Assembly: GCA_944391155.1 (NCBI GenBank)
Contig: CALXSO010000053.1
Location: 1 to 11,593, forward strand
Length of the DNA stretch: 11,593 bases
From: an uncultured Clostridia bacterium
Lineage (GTDB): Bacteria > Bacillota > Clostridia > TANB77 > CAG-508
Direction: 5' to 3'
Shown here: positions 1 through 6,995 of the stretch, in pieces
How positions within the stretch are numbered: position 1 is the first letter of the stretch
Layout: the number at the start of each line of letters is the position of its first letter
The notes under the pieces: model-generated
Database searches by the model: none
Seen by the model: the letters and a program-made list of their open reading frames with translations, nothing else
Told to the model about the DNA's origin: nothing
Translations under genes and position numbers: made by a program

Positions 1-1
1 A

Positions 2-73
2 AATACTTTGGAGCAATGTTTGAATAGTATGAAGTATTTGGCTAAGGTTTTAGATGAGGTAGTAAATAAATAA
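2..73 (+). CDS. C-terminal tail of an unidentified upstream gene (partial)
   Basis: One frame stays open from the window edge to a TAA at 71-73 and encodes 23 residues ending in LAKVLDEVVNK. The tail is amphipathic and looks helical. The codon style (TTG, AAA, GTA, AAT) matches the other genes here. It is too short to assign to a family, and no function is proposed. The stop is followed by about 27 nt of AT-rich sequence and then the first structured repeat. No separate terminator with a U-tract is visible, so the repeats may lie at the 3' end of this transcript. It could also be a chance open frame, because only 72 bases are visible. Confidence 0.45.
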   Translation, partial: NTLEQCLNSMKYLAKVLDEVVNK

Positions 74-100
74 TCAGTTTGAATTGTAACACTTATAAAT

Positions 101-220
101 AAGAAAGGTAACGAAGCTACTTAGCATGGCTTACGCAGGTCTTTTTATAGGTAACCTTTCTTGTTGTACACGGAAAAATCCATATAAAGTCAAGATAAAA
201 GTCGATTTTTCCTATACAAT
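101..220 (+). repeat. Structured tandem repeat, unit 1 (two hairpins)
   Basis: This 120-bp unit is repeated head-to-tail immediately downstream. It can form two consecutive hairpins. Hairpin A pairs AAGAAAGGT (101-109) with ACCTTTCTT (154-162), with a further AC/GT pair after an A-A mismatch. Its apical region contains AAGC/GCTT (114-117 with 129-132). Hairpin B pairs TTGTA (164-168) with TACAA (215-219), then GGAAAAATC (172-180) with GATTTTTCC (204-212), around an A-rich loop containing CAAGATAAAAG. No open frame of useful length crosses it. It could be a structured RNA, a REP/MITE-like intergenic repeat, or part of the 3' end of the upstream transcript. I do not recognise it as a known riboswitch class. 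The strand given is that of the downstream gene pgi. Confidence 0.85.
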
Positions 221-341
221 AAGAAAGGTAACGAAGCTATGTCAGCATGGCTTACGCAGGTCCTTTTATAGGTAACCTTTCTTGTTGTACACGGAAAAAT
301 CTATATGGGGGCAAGATAAAAGCTGATTTTTCCTATACAAT
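221..341 (+). repeat. Structured tandem repeat, unit 2 (two hairpins)
   Basis: This is the second, 121-bp copy of the unit at 101-220. The stems are kept exactly: AAGAAAGGT at 221-229 with ACCTTTCTT, and GGAAAAATC (293-301) with GATTTTTCC (325-333). The differences from unit 1 fall mainly in two loop segments: the stretch between GAAGCTA and AGCATGG, which also gains one base, and the stretch after TATAT in hairpin B. The loop words AGCATGGCTTACGCAGGTC and CAAGATAAAAG are preserved. Variable loop parts with constant stems and constant loop motifs fit selection on structure or recent duplication; two copies cannot separate these. The pgi promoter starts about 20 nt after the unit, so the unit itself is probably not in the pgi leader. 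Confidence 0.85.
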
Positions 342-361
342 AAAAAAATCTAAAAGATGAC

Positions 362-390
362 TTGAAAAATGGATAGTATAAAGATATAAT
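362..390 (+). promoter_or_regulatory. Sigma-A-type promoter of pgi
   Basis: A -35 box TTGAAA (362-367) and a perfect -10 box TATAAT (385-390) are separated by 17 nt. Transcription would begin near 397, giving a leader of about 32 nt before the ATG at 429. The promoter lies downstream of the tandem repeats, so they would not be in this transcript unless there is read-through from further upstream. Confidence 0.8.
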
Positions 391-428
391 ACAAACAGTT
401 TTAATTCATAAGAGAAAGGATGATAAAG

Positions 429-1736
429 ATGGATGGAATCAAATTAAACTTAAAAAATACAGGAGTTAGTAAAAAAAATATTTTAGAATATAAAGAGCAG
501 GTTGAAAATATTCATAAAGAATTACATCATAGAGTAAATGATGAAAAAGATTTTGTAGGATGGCTAGAACTTCCAACAAAATACAATAAAAAAGAATTTG
601 CAAGAATAAAAAAGGCAGCAAAGAAAATCGCAAAAGAATCTGATATATTAGTTGTTATTGGTATAGGTGGTTCATATTTAGGAGCAAGGGCAGTAATAGA
701 AGCTTTAACGAGTTCTTTCTACAATATGCTTCCAGCAGATGAAAGAAAATACCCTCAAATATTATATGCAGGAAATAATTTAAGTTCTGACTATATGCAA
801 GAAATTATTGAATATATAGGAGATAAAGATTTTTCTGTAAACGTTATATCGAAATCTGGTACTACAACAGAACCTGCAATTGCATTTAGAATATTTAGAG
901 AGATTCTAGAAAATAAATATGGCATCGAAGAAGCAAGAAGTAGGATTTATGCAACAACTGATAAAGAAAAAGGAGCTCTAAAAACATTGGCTGAAAAAGA
1001 GGGATATGAGCAATTTGTAGTTCCTGATAATGTAGGAGGAAGATATTCTGTTTTAACAGCAGTAGGATTATTGCCAATTGCAGTAGCAGGTATTGATATT
1101 GATAAATTAATGGAAGGAGCAAGGGAAGCACAAGAAAAGTACAATGATTCGGATTTAAAATATAATGAATGTTATCAATATGCTGTAACTAGAAATATTT
1201 TATATAAATTATATAAAAATACAGAAATATTGGTTAATTATGAGCCAAAAATGCACTATTTTACTGAATGGTGGAAACAATTATATGGAGAAAGTGAAGG
1301 AAAAGATCAAAAAGGGATTTTCCCAGCAGGTGTTGACTTTACAACAGATTTACATTCAATGGGACAATATATACAAGAAGGAAGAAGAAATTTATTTGAG
1401 ACAGTGATAAAAATTAAAAATGTAAAATCAAATATAGTAATACAATCTGATGAGGATAATTTGGATGGGCTAAATTATTTAGCTGGAAAGAATTTAGACT
1501 ATGTTAATAAAAAGGCAATGGAAGGAACAATACAAGCACATGTGTCTGGAGATGTTCCTAATATTCAAATTACAATGGATAAATTGGATGAAAAAAACTT
1601 AGGAGCTTTGATATATTTCTTTGAAAAATCTTGTGCAATGTCAGGTATGATACTAGGTGTAAATCCATTTAATCAGCCAGGAGTTGAAGAATATAAAAAG
1701 AATATGTTTAGATTGTTAGAAAAACCAGGGTATTAA
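429..1736 (+). CDS. pgi: Glucose-6-phosphate isomerase
   Basis: Interconverts glucose-6-phosphate and fructose-6-phosphate in glycolysis and gluconeogenesis; cytosolic SIS-domain enzyme. The protein has 435 residues, close to the roughly 450 of Bacillus Pgi. Visible motifs are GIGGS (78-82, sugar-phosphate binding), DNVGGRYS (200-207, first family signature), GESEGK (from 287), HSMGQ (from 309), and the C-terminal signature NQPGVEEYK. The expected catalytic residues are E288, H309 and K423; all three sit at a constant offset of three from the Bacillus numbering. An in-frame ATG at 420 exists, but it directly abuts the AAAGGA ribosome binding site (415-420), whereas the ATG at 429 is 8 nt from it and is preferred. 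The gene has its own promoter and is flanked upstream by the structured repeats. Assignment is secure. Confidence 0.97.
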   Translation: MDGIKLNLKNTGVSKKNILEYKEQVENIHKELHHRVNDEKDFVGWLELPTKYNKKEFARIKKAAKKIAKESDILVVIGIGGSYLGARAVIEALTSSFYNMLPADERKYPQILYAGNNLSSDYMQEIIEYIGDKDFSVNVISKSGTTTEPAIAFRIFREILENKYGIEEARSRIYATTDKEKGALKTLAEKEGYEQFVVPDNVGGRYSVLTAVGLLPIAVAGIDIDKLMEGAREAQEKYNDSDLKYNECYQYAVTRNILYKLYKNTEILVNYEPKMHYFTEWWKQLYGESEGKDQKGIFPAGVDFTTDLHSMGQYIQEGRRNLFETVIKIKNVKSNIVIQSDEDNLDGLNYLAGKNLDYVNKKAMEGTIQAHVSGDVPNIQITMDKLDEKNLGALIYFFEKSCAMSGMILGVNPFNQPGVEEYKKNMFRLLEKPGY

Positions 1737-1775
1737 TAGAGTATATATACAAAAGAAAGAATAAAATTTTAAGAA

Positions 1776-1807
1776 ATAGAATAGAAAAATATAATTTTCT
1801 ATTCTAT
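1776..1807 (+). terminator. AT-rich inverted repeat after pgi, possible terminator
   Basis: A 13-bp perfect stem pairs 1776-1788 with 1795-1807 around a 6-nt loop, 40 nt after the pgi stop. The arm itself contains TTTT, but there is no clean U-tract after the stem, so intrinsic termination would be weak. The rest of the 250-nt gap before the thioesterase is AT-rich. It holds a second pairing (TATAAAATT at 1851-1859 with AATTTTATA at 1891-1899) and an extended -10-like TGATAATAT at 1845-1853 that has no convincing -35 box. Confidence 0.4.
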
Positions 1808-1986
1808 ATAAAGTTAATGCAAAGTCAATATAGATTCAATACGGTGATAATATAAAATTAGTGAAAACTAATGTTAAAAGATTTAAGTGAAATTTTATAT
1901 AGAGAATAGTATAACAATATAATAAAATATATATAAAAAATGATAAAAAATGGACAAATAATAAAATATAAATCGAGGCGAATGTG

Positions 1987-2712
1987 ATGATATTTAAAGA
2001 GAAATTTAAAATGGGATTAAAAGATATTGATAAAGATAATTTATTAAAAAATAGAGCAATATTAGAATATTTAGAAAATATAGGTTCATATCATTCAGAT
2101 GTTGCCGGTTTTGGTGCTAATTACACTAATTCTACTGGTATAGCTTGGATATTATTGGGTTGGAAATTAAAAGTTATTGCAAGACCTAAATATGGTGCAG
2201 AATTGGAAATTCATACTTGGGCAAAAGAAGGCTCAAAGGTAGCAACCTTTAGGGACTTTGAGATATTTGATGAAAATAAAAAATTATGTGCAATTGCAAC
2301 ATCAAAGTGGACAATGGTTGATATAAAAAAAGGGAAAATAATAAAAATCAGTGATGATGTAATAGATGCATATAAACCAGAAACACGAAACGTTTTTTCA
2401 GAAGTAGAGTTAGAAAAAATAGCTATTCCTAAAGAATTTCAGACAATCTCAGAATATCTAGTAAGAAGAAAAGATATTGATATAAACGGTCATATGCATA
2501 ATTTATATTATTTGGATGTAGCTTATGAAGCTTTACCAGAAGAAATCTATAATAGGAGACCATTTGATGAAGTAAGAATACAATATAAGAAAGAAATAAA
2601 ATTAGGTGAAAAACTTAAATGTAAATATGCAAATGCTGAAGATAAATATATTGTTGTTATATATAGTGAGAATGAGAAAATTATACATGCAATAATAGAA
2701 TTAGCAAAATAA
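1987..2712 (+). CDS. Acyl-ACP thioesterase (FatA/FatB-like, double hot-dog)
   Basis: Hydrolyses acyl-acyl carrier protein to free fatty acid plus ACP in the cytosol, ending type II fatty acid elongation. At 241 residues the length fits bacterial acyl-ACP thioesterases built of two hot-dog domains. The N-terminal domain has EYLENIGSYHSD and the strand-rich GIAWILLGWKLKV segment typical of the family. The C-terminal domain carries DIDINGHMHNLYYLD (163-177); N167 and H169 match the conserved catalytic Asn and His. The equivalent of the plant catalytic Cys is not evident, as in many bacterial members. GAGG (1975-1978) is 8 nt before the ATG at 1987 and 5 nt before an in-frame GTG at 1984, so the ATG is preferred. 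The gene sits alone between pgi and pyk. Chain-length specificity cannot be read from the sequence. Confidence 0.88.
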   Translation: MIFKEKFKMGLKDIDKDNLLKNRAILEYLENIGSYHSDVAGFGANYTNSTGIAWILLGWKLKVIARPKYGAELEIHTWAKEGSKVATFRDFEIFDENKKLCAIATSKWTMVDIKKGKIIKISDDVIDAYKPETRNVFSEVELEKIAIPKEFQTISEYLVRRKDIDINGHMHNLYYLDVAYEALPEEIYNRRPFDEVRIQYKKEIKLGEKLKCKYANAEDKYIVVIYSENEKIIHAIIELAK

Positions 2713-2745
2713 TAATTGTATAATGAAGAATCTAAATAAAAGTAC

Positions 2746-2775
2746 TTGAATATTTTAAGTAATATGTGATATAAT
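2746..2775 (+). promoter_or_regulatory. Promoter of pyk (extended -10)
   Basis: TTGAAT (2746-2751) and TATAAT (2770-2775) are separated by 18 nt, and TG at 2767-2768 makes an extended -10. The predicted start is near 2782, leaving a short leader with GGGAG (2796-2800) 9 nt before the pyk ATG. The promoter lies wholly in the 97-nt gap after the thioesterase gene, so pyk can be transcribed independently. Confidence 0.8.
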
Positions 2776-2809
2776 AAAAAACGGTTAAAAAAGAAGGGAG
2801 TAATAAAAT

Positions 2810-4252
2810 ATGGAACAAGTATTAAGAAAAACAAACATTATTGGAACAATAGGACCAGCAAGTGATAATGAAGAAACATTCACAAAATTAGTAAAAGCAG
2901 GATTAGGAATTGCAAGAATCAACTTTTCTCATGGAGGATTTGAAGAGAATGCTGAAAAAATAGCAATGATAAAAAAAGTAAGAGAAAAATTAAATAAACC
3001 AGTTGCTTTAATGTTAGATACAAAAGGACCAGAAATAAGAACAGGAAAATTAGAATCAGGAGATGAAAAAGTAACAATAAAAGAGGGACAAGAATTTACA
3101 TTTGTCCATGATGATATAATCGGAAATGAAACAAAAACAACAATTAGTTATAAGAACTTATATCAAGATGTAAAACCAGGAAGTAAAATATTAGTTGATG
3201 ATGGTGCTCTTGAATTTGAAGTTATTGAAATTGTAGGAAAAGATATTAAATGTAAAGCATTAAATACTGCAAGATTAGGAAGCAGAAAAACAATGAATGT
3301 GCCAGGATTAAAATTAAATTTACCAGCACTAGCACAAAAAGATATTGATGATATTACAAATGGGGTTAAAGCAGGATTTGATATGATAGCAGCATCATTT
3401 GTTAGAAGAAAAGAAGATGTTGAAGCAATCAGAAAATTATTAAAAGAAAATAATGGAGAACATATAAAGATTATTTCAAAAATAGAGAGTCAAGAAGGTA
3501 TAGATAACTTCGAAGAAATATTAAAAGCTTCAGATGGAATAATGGTAGCACGTGGAGATATGGGTGTAGAAATACCAATGGAACAAGTTCCAATTGTACA
3601 AAAACATTTTATAAAAAGATGTAATCAAGTTGGAAAACCAGTTATTACAGCAACACAAATGTTAGAAACAATGACATCAAATCCAAGACCAACAAGAGCA
3701 GAAGTAAGTGATGTTGCAAATGCAGTTTATGATGTAACAAGTTGTATAATGTTATCTGGAGAATGTGCAATGGGTAAATATCCAATAGAATGTGTAGAAA
3801 CAATGGTTAAAATATCAAAATCAATAGAAGGATCAATTAATTATTGGAAAAGATTTAATAAGAAAAACTTCAGAATAGATTCAGAAGATTTAGAAAAAAA
3901 TATTGCGTATACAACATGTGTTACAGCTCAAAAAGTAGAAGCAGATGCAATTGTTGCATATACACATAAAGGAGATTCTGTAAGAAATATTGCAGGAATG
4001 GGACCAGGATGCCCTATATTTGCAATTACAGATTCAGAAAAAACATTCTATCAATTATCAATTGTATGGAATGTAATGCCAATATTAGTAAAAGACCAAA
4101 AATCAATAGAAGATACAATTCAAAAAGGTATTGAAATATTAGAAAACGAAAAACTTCTTGATAAAGGTGATAAAGTAGTACTTGCAGGTGGACCTAAAAT
4201 ATTACCAAATGCAACAGAAAATAAAGTTATAGGTGGAGTTGCAAGAGTATAG
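2810..4252 (+). CDS. pyk: Pyruvate kinase
   Basis: Transfers phosphate from phosphoenolpyruvate to ADP, giving pyruvate and ATP, the last step of glycolysis. The 480-residue protein has the standard N, A, B and C domains. It lacks the extra C-terminal PEP-utiliser-like domain that gives Bacillus enzymes about 585 residues. Key sites are R36, N38 and S40 in ARINFSHG; LDTKGPEIRTG, which leads into the B domain; the signature IISKIESQEGI with catalytic K224 and metal ligand E226; D250 in ARGDMGVEIP; and ITATQMLETMTSNPRPTRAE near the active site. The C-terminal effector domain runs from about residue 350. It has its own extended -10 promoter and a good ribosome binding site. Bias towards AGA, GGA and CCA codons is strong, as expected for a highly expressed gene in an AT-rich genome. 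Assignment is secure. Confidence 0.97.
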   Translation: MEQVLRKTNIIGTIGPASDNEETFTKLVKAGLGIARINFSHGGFEENAEKIAMIKKVREKLNKPVALMLDTKGPEIRTGKLESGDEKVTIKEGQEFTFVHDDIIGNETKTTISYKNLYQDVKPGSKILVDDGALEFEVIEIVGKDIKCKALNTARLGSRKTMNVPGLKLNLPALAQKDIDDITNGVKAGFDMIAASFVRRKEDVEAIRKLLKENNGEHIKIISKIESQEGIDNFEEILKASDGIMVARGDMGVEIPMEQVPIVQKHFIKRCNQVGKPVITATQMLETMTSNPRPTRAEVSDVANAVYDVTSCIMLSGECAMGKYPIECVETMVKISKSIEGSINYWKRFNKKNFRIDSEDLEKNIAYTTCVTAQKVEADAIVAYTHKGDSVRNIAGMGPGCPIFAITDSEKTFYQLSIVWNVMPILVKDQKSIEDTIQKGIEILENEKLLDKGDKVVLAGGPKILPNATENKVIGGVARV

Positions 4253-4279
4253 GAATTTTAGTACAAGCATAAACCATTT

Positions 4280-4363
4280 AAAGGTTGATATATAAATAGT
4301 TTTTTGTCAAAGCCCAATAAAAGGTTGGATCATTTGATAAAAAATGTTTACATATCAACCTTT
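4280..4363 (+). repeat. Inverted repeat with two alternative 5' arms, downstream of pyk
   Basis: AAAGGTTGATAT (4280-4291) is perfectly complementary to ATATCAACCTTT (4352-4363), a 12-bp stem. A second copy of the 5' arm, AAAAGGTTG (4319-4327), can pair with CAACCTTTT (4356-4364) instead, so the two pairings exclude each other. A T6 run lies between the two 5' arms at about 4300-4305. This could be part of the pyk 3' end, an RNA stability element, or a duplicated arm with no function. Confidence 0.55.
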
Positions 4364-4412
4364 TGAATTATTATATAAAAATTAAGTATAGATGTGAGAA
4401 ATTTATATTATT

Positions 4413-4487
4413 GTTTCAATTCAGTGTAGCATAAAGGTAAGCTGACCAAAATTTGGTCTGAATTGTAACAGCATTTTTTGTTTTTTT
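4413..4487 (+). terminator. Compound hairpin with T-rich tail, likely terminator after pyk
   Basis: CAATTCAG (4417-4424) pairs with CTGAATTG (4458-4465), extended by GTT/AAC beyond one mismatch. Inside it, GACCAAA/TTTGGTC (4444-4450 with 4452-4458) forms a near-perfect palindrome and AGC/GCT forms a small arm, so the whole can fold as a cruciform-like structure. T6 and T7 runs separated by one G follow at about 4474-4487. The distance from stem to U-tract is longer than ideal, so termination is likely but not certain. Confidence 0.5.
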
Positions 4488-4507
4488 CTGGATTTATTTA
4501 TTAAAAC

Positions 4508-4536
4508 TTGACAAAAAACTGCTATATTGATAATAT
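4508..4536 (+). promoter_or_regulatory. Promoter of the yqeG-prepilin peptidase-M24 peptidase operon
   Basis: A perfect -35 TTGACA (4508-4513) is followed after 17 nt by TAATAT (4531-4536). Predicted initiation is near 4543, so the leader is only about 20 nt and consists mainly of the GGAGGT ribosome binding site (4552-4557) before the ATG at 4563. No other promoter is evident before the efp promoter near 6930, which supports a three-gene transcript. Confidence 0.8.
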
Positions 4537-4562
4537 GTAAAAAAATATTATGGAGGTAAAAG

Positions 4563-5069
4563 ATGTTTTTATATCCAAATGCATATTTTGAAAAAATACA
4601 AGATATAACAATACAATTTTTAATAAAAAATAAAATAAAAGCAATGATATTAGATGTTGACAATACGTTAATAGATAAAAAAGAAAACTTATCTGAGGAT
4701 ATAATAAAATGGGTAAGAGAAATAAAAGGGCAAGGTGTAAAATTGTACATATTGTCAAATTCAAATAATAAGAAAAAAGTTGAAAGAATTTCAAAAAAAT
4801 TAGATATACCATATGAATATTTTGGAATGAAACCATTGAAAATAGGATTTAAAAAAGTACAGAGAATTTTAAATGAAGAATGTTCAAGAATAGCAGTAGT
4901 AGGTGATCAAATTTTTACAGATATAATAGGGGGAAATCGATTAAAAATGTTTACAATTTTAGTGGAACCTATAGATGAAAAAGAATATTGGTATACCGCA
5001 TGGAAGAGGCCAATTGAAAATAAAATAAAAGAAAATATGAGAAAAAAAGATAAAGAAGGGCAAATTTAA
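4563..5069 (+). CDS. yqeG: YqeG-family HAD phosphatase (subfamily IIIA)
   Basis: A 168-residue haloacid-dehalogenase-fold phosphatase of the YqeG family, which is widespread in Firmicutes and usually single-domain. Motif I is DVDNT (D31 nucleophile, D33 acid/base, T35), motif II is the SNSN at 65-68, motif III is K90 in GMKPLK, and motif IV is GDQIFTD with G114, D115 and D120. The segments IIGGNR and the C-terminal YWYTAWKRPIE are typical of this family. No cap domain is present. The physiological substrate is not established from sequence; related proteins are annotated as putative phosphatidylglycerophosphate or other phosphatases. It is the first gene of a tight cluster: the next gene starts 18 nt after its stop. 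The motifs make the family assignment firm and the substrate open. Confidence 0.9.
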   Translation: MFLYPNAYFEKIQDITIQFLIKNKIKAMILDVDNTLIDKKENLSEDIIKWVREIKGQGVKLYILSNSNNKKKVERISKKLDIPYEYFGMKPLKIGFKKVQRILNEECSRIAVVGDQIFTDIIGGNRLKMFTILVEPIDEKEYWYTAWKRPIENKIKENMRKKDKEGQI

Positions 5070-5087
5070 CTAAAAAGGAGAAAAATT

Positions 5088-5837
5088 ATGTATATAAATG
5101 ATGTCCATATTGCTTACTATGTGGCTGTAGCAATAATTGGGTTATTTGTTGGGCATTTTGTAGATTGGATGAATAAAAGACTGCCTAAATATGAAAAAGT
5201 ATTAACAATAGAATTTTTTAAAAAAAATAAAGAGAATTTTAGACCAAATTATATTCTTATGTTATTAACGGCATTAATTTTTGTAACTTTATTATATAGT
5301 TATGGAATAAAGGATACAATAATTGCAAATTTAGATTTAATAAAATATATGATTCTTGCACCTATGCTATTATCTGTATTTGTAATAGATTATAAATATC
5401 AAATCATACCTAATAGACTAAATCTAACTATCTTTGAAATTGGACTAATAATGACGTTTTTTTATGGATTGTCAGATGTAGCTATAAGTATAAATATGTT
5501 TCTTGGAATGCTTGCAGGTGGTGGAATTTTCTTATTAATAACATTATTAGGAGGATTGTTTTATGGAAAAGAGGCAATGGGATTTGGTGATGTGAAATTA
5601 ATGGGGGCTCTAGGACTTTATTTTGGACTGTCTAATATTATTGTAATAACATTGTTATCATTTTTAATTGGTGCAATCTTAAGTATAATTTTATTAATAT
5701 TTAGAATAAAAAAATCTAATGAATATATACCATTTGGACCATTTATTGTTATAGGAACATTTATAAGTATGTATATACCATTTGAAACAATAAAAAATGT
5801 GTTAATACAGATTTTTACATTAGGACTTTATAAATAA
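5088..5837 (+). CDS. A24-family prepilin peptidase, integral membrane
   Basis: An aspartyl protease of the type IV prepilin peptidase family (PilD/ComC), which cleaves leader peptides of type IV pilins or pseudopilins at the membrane. The 249 residues form about seven or eight hydrophobic helices. The catalytic aspartates are D101 in VIDYKYQIIPNRL and D168 in MGFGDVKLMGA, and the late IPFGPF motif (214-219) is present. The N-terminal GHFVDWMNKRLP recalls the GxxxNxxxxRLP element of the family, but the two CxxC pairs of the N-methyltransferase domain are absent, so it may cleave without methylating. AAGGAG lies just ahead of the ATG. No pilin or assembly ATPase gene is visible in the window, so its substrate must be encoded elsewhere. 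Confidence 0.92.
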   Translation: MYINDVHIAYYVAVAIIGLFVGHFVDWMNKRLPKYEKVLTIEFFKKNKENFRPNYILMLLTALIFVTLLYSYGIKDTIIANLDLIKYMILAPMLLSVFVIDYKYQIIPNRLNLTIFEIGLIMTFFYGLSDVAISINMFLGMLAGGGIFLLITLLGGLFYGKEAMGFGDVKLMGALGLYFGLSNIIVITLLSFLIGAILSIILLIFRIKKSNEYIPFGPFIVIGTFISMYIPFETIKNVLIQIFTLGLYK

Positions 5838-5850
5838 AGGGGGATATCCG

Positions 5851-6912
5851 ATGAATGCTAAATTACAATGGCTTAGAAATACAATGAATAGTTTAGATAT
5901 GCAAGGAATTATTATTTCAAATCCAGTAAATGTAAAATATTTAACAAATATTGATGCAGAAGGAATTTTACTTTTAACAAGGAAAGATAATATTTTTATA
6001 ACTGATGCAAGATATATTGAACATGTACATAGTATATTAACACTTTATGATGAGATAATTGTTTATGACCTAAAAGATATTTCGAAAGATGATTATGAAA
6101 ATTTTTTCTTATTTTGTGAGAATGTAGGATTTGAAGAATATTATGTATCATATGCAGATTATAAAGAAATTATAAGAAAATATAAAATAAATAATTTGGT
6201 TGAAACAGAACATATAATTGAAAAACAAAGAATGATAAAAGACAAAGATGAGATAAGTAGTATTGCAAAAGCTTGTAATATTACAGACAATTGTTTTAAA
6301 CATATATTGAATTATATTAAACCTGGGATGACAGAGAAACAAATAGCAAGAGAAATTGATGAATATTATAATTTAAATGCAGAAGGTGTATCTTTTGAAA
6401 CAATTGTTGCATCTGGAGAAAACACTTCAAAACCACATGCTATACCAACAGATAAGAAAATTAAAGAAAAAGATATTATAACAATAGATATGGGATGTAA
6501 GGTAAATGGATATTGTTCAGATATGACTAGAACTTTCTTTGTAGGAGAGGTACTAGAAGAAGTGAAAGAAGTATATGATTTAGTTTTGAAAAATCAAATT
6601 CAAACTTTAGAAAATCTTAAGGATGGAGCAAATACTAGATTACTTACAAAAATGGTGGAAAATGACTTTAAATTACATAATTTTGACCTAGTTCATAGCC
6701 TTGGACATGGTGTAGGATTAGAAATACATGAAGCACCATATATTAGTTATAAGGCAGATACACAATTAAAAGAAAATATGATTGTAACAAATGAACCTGG
6801 TATTTATATACCTGGAAAGTTTGGGGTAAGAATTGAAGATACGGTACAAATTACAAAATTTGGTTCAGTAAGTTTAACAAATTCAAAAAAAGATTATATT
6901 GTAATTGAATAA
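5851..6912 (+). CDS. M24-family Xaa-Pro peptidase (aminopeptidase P / prolidase type)
   Basis: A cytosolic dinuclear metallopeptidase with the pita-bread fold that cleaves Xaa-Pro bonds. The 353 residues comprise an N-terminal creatinase-like domain (about 1-125) and the catalytic domain (about 130-353). All five metal ligands are visible: D213 (TIDMG), D224 (SDMTRTF), H286 (HSLGHGVGLEIHE), E315 (NEPGIYIPG) and E329 (RIEDTVQ). H196 in KPHAIP and H293 are the usual assisting histidines. A strong AGGGGG (5838-5843) directly follows the stop of the prepilin peptidase gene, 7 nt before this ATG, so the two are cotranscribed. A gene of this family directly before efp is the arrangement of yqhT and efp in Bacillus. 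Dipeptidase versus aminopeptidase activity cannot be decided from sequence. Confidence 0.94.
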   Translation: MNAKLQWLRNTMNSLDMQGIIISNPVNVKYLTNIDAEGILLLTRKDNIFITDARYIEHVHSILTLYDEIIVYDLKDISKDDYENFFLFCENVGFEEYYVSYADYKEIIRKYKINNLVETEHIIEKQRMIKDKDEISSIAKACNITDNCFKHILNYIKPGMTEKQIAREIDEYYNLNAEGVSFETIVASGENTSKPHAIPTDKKIKEKDIITIDMGCKVNGYCSDMTRTFFVGEVLEEVKEVYDLVLKNQIQTLENLKDGANTRLLTKMVENDFKLHNFDLVHSLGHGVGLEIHEAPYISYKADTQLKENMIVTNEPGIYIPGKFGVRIEDTVQITKFGSVSLTNSKKDYIVIE

Positions 6913-6927
6913 AAAATGAATAATTAC

Positions 6928-6956
6928 TTGATTTTTAGGCTAAAATATAGTAGAAT
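6928..6956 (+). promoter_or_regulatory. Promoter of efp
   Basis: TTGATT (6928-6933) and TAGAAT (6951-6956) are spaced by 17 nt in the 83-nt gap after the M24 peptidase gene. Predicted start is near 6963. AAAGGAG (6982-6988) precedes the efp ATG by 7 nt. efp may also receive read-through from the yqeG operon, since no terminator hairpin is seen between them. Confidence 0.7.
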
Positions 6957-6995
6957 AGTTAGAGTAAAAAATGAAGAAATGAAAGGAGATAGAAA

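Larger units (their letters stand above)
4253..4562 (+). other. 310-nt intergenic region between pyk and yqeG
   Basis: No gene is supported here. The first part holds an inverted repeat with two competing 5' arms (4280-4363). The middle (4413-4487) holds a compound hairpin followed by T-runs that looks like a terminator. The last 60 nt hold the yqeG promoter and ribosome binding site. A minus-strand open frame beginning near 4750 and overlapping the start of yqeG has no ribosome binding site or recognisable motif and is not called. Confidence 0.7.

Noticed and set aside
80..91. A 12-mer TGAATTGTAACA shared between the region after the first partial gene and the post-pyk hairpin (4459-4470)
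   Set aside because: In an AT-rich window of this length several 12-mer coincidences are expected, and the flanks do not align.
101..341. CRISPR array
   Set aside because: There are only two units of 120 bp with internal hairpins and no short repeat-spacer periodicity; no cas genes are present.
101..341. Riboswitch controlling pgi
   Set aside because: The pgi promoter (362-390) starts downstream of both units, and no known aptamer consensus is recognised.
895..1144. Minus-strand open frames inside pgi
   Set aside because: They lie opposite a certain gene, have low-complexity Leu/Ile-rich translations typical of antisense frames in AT-rich DNA, and lack ribosome binding sites.
4421..4836. 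Two minus-strand open frames across the yqeG start
   Set aside because: They cover the yqeG promoter and coding region antisense, consist of Phe/Leu/Tyr-rich sequence and show no ribosome binding site or motif.
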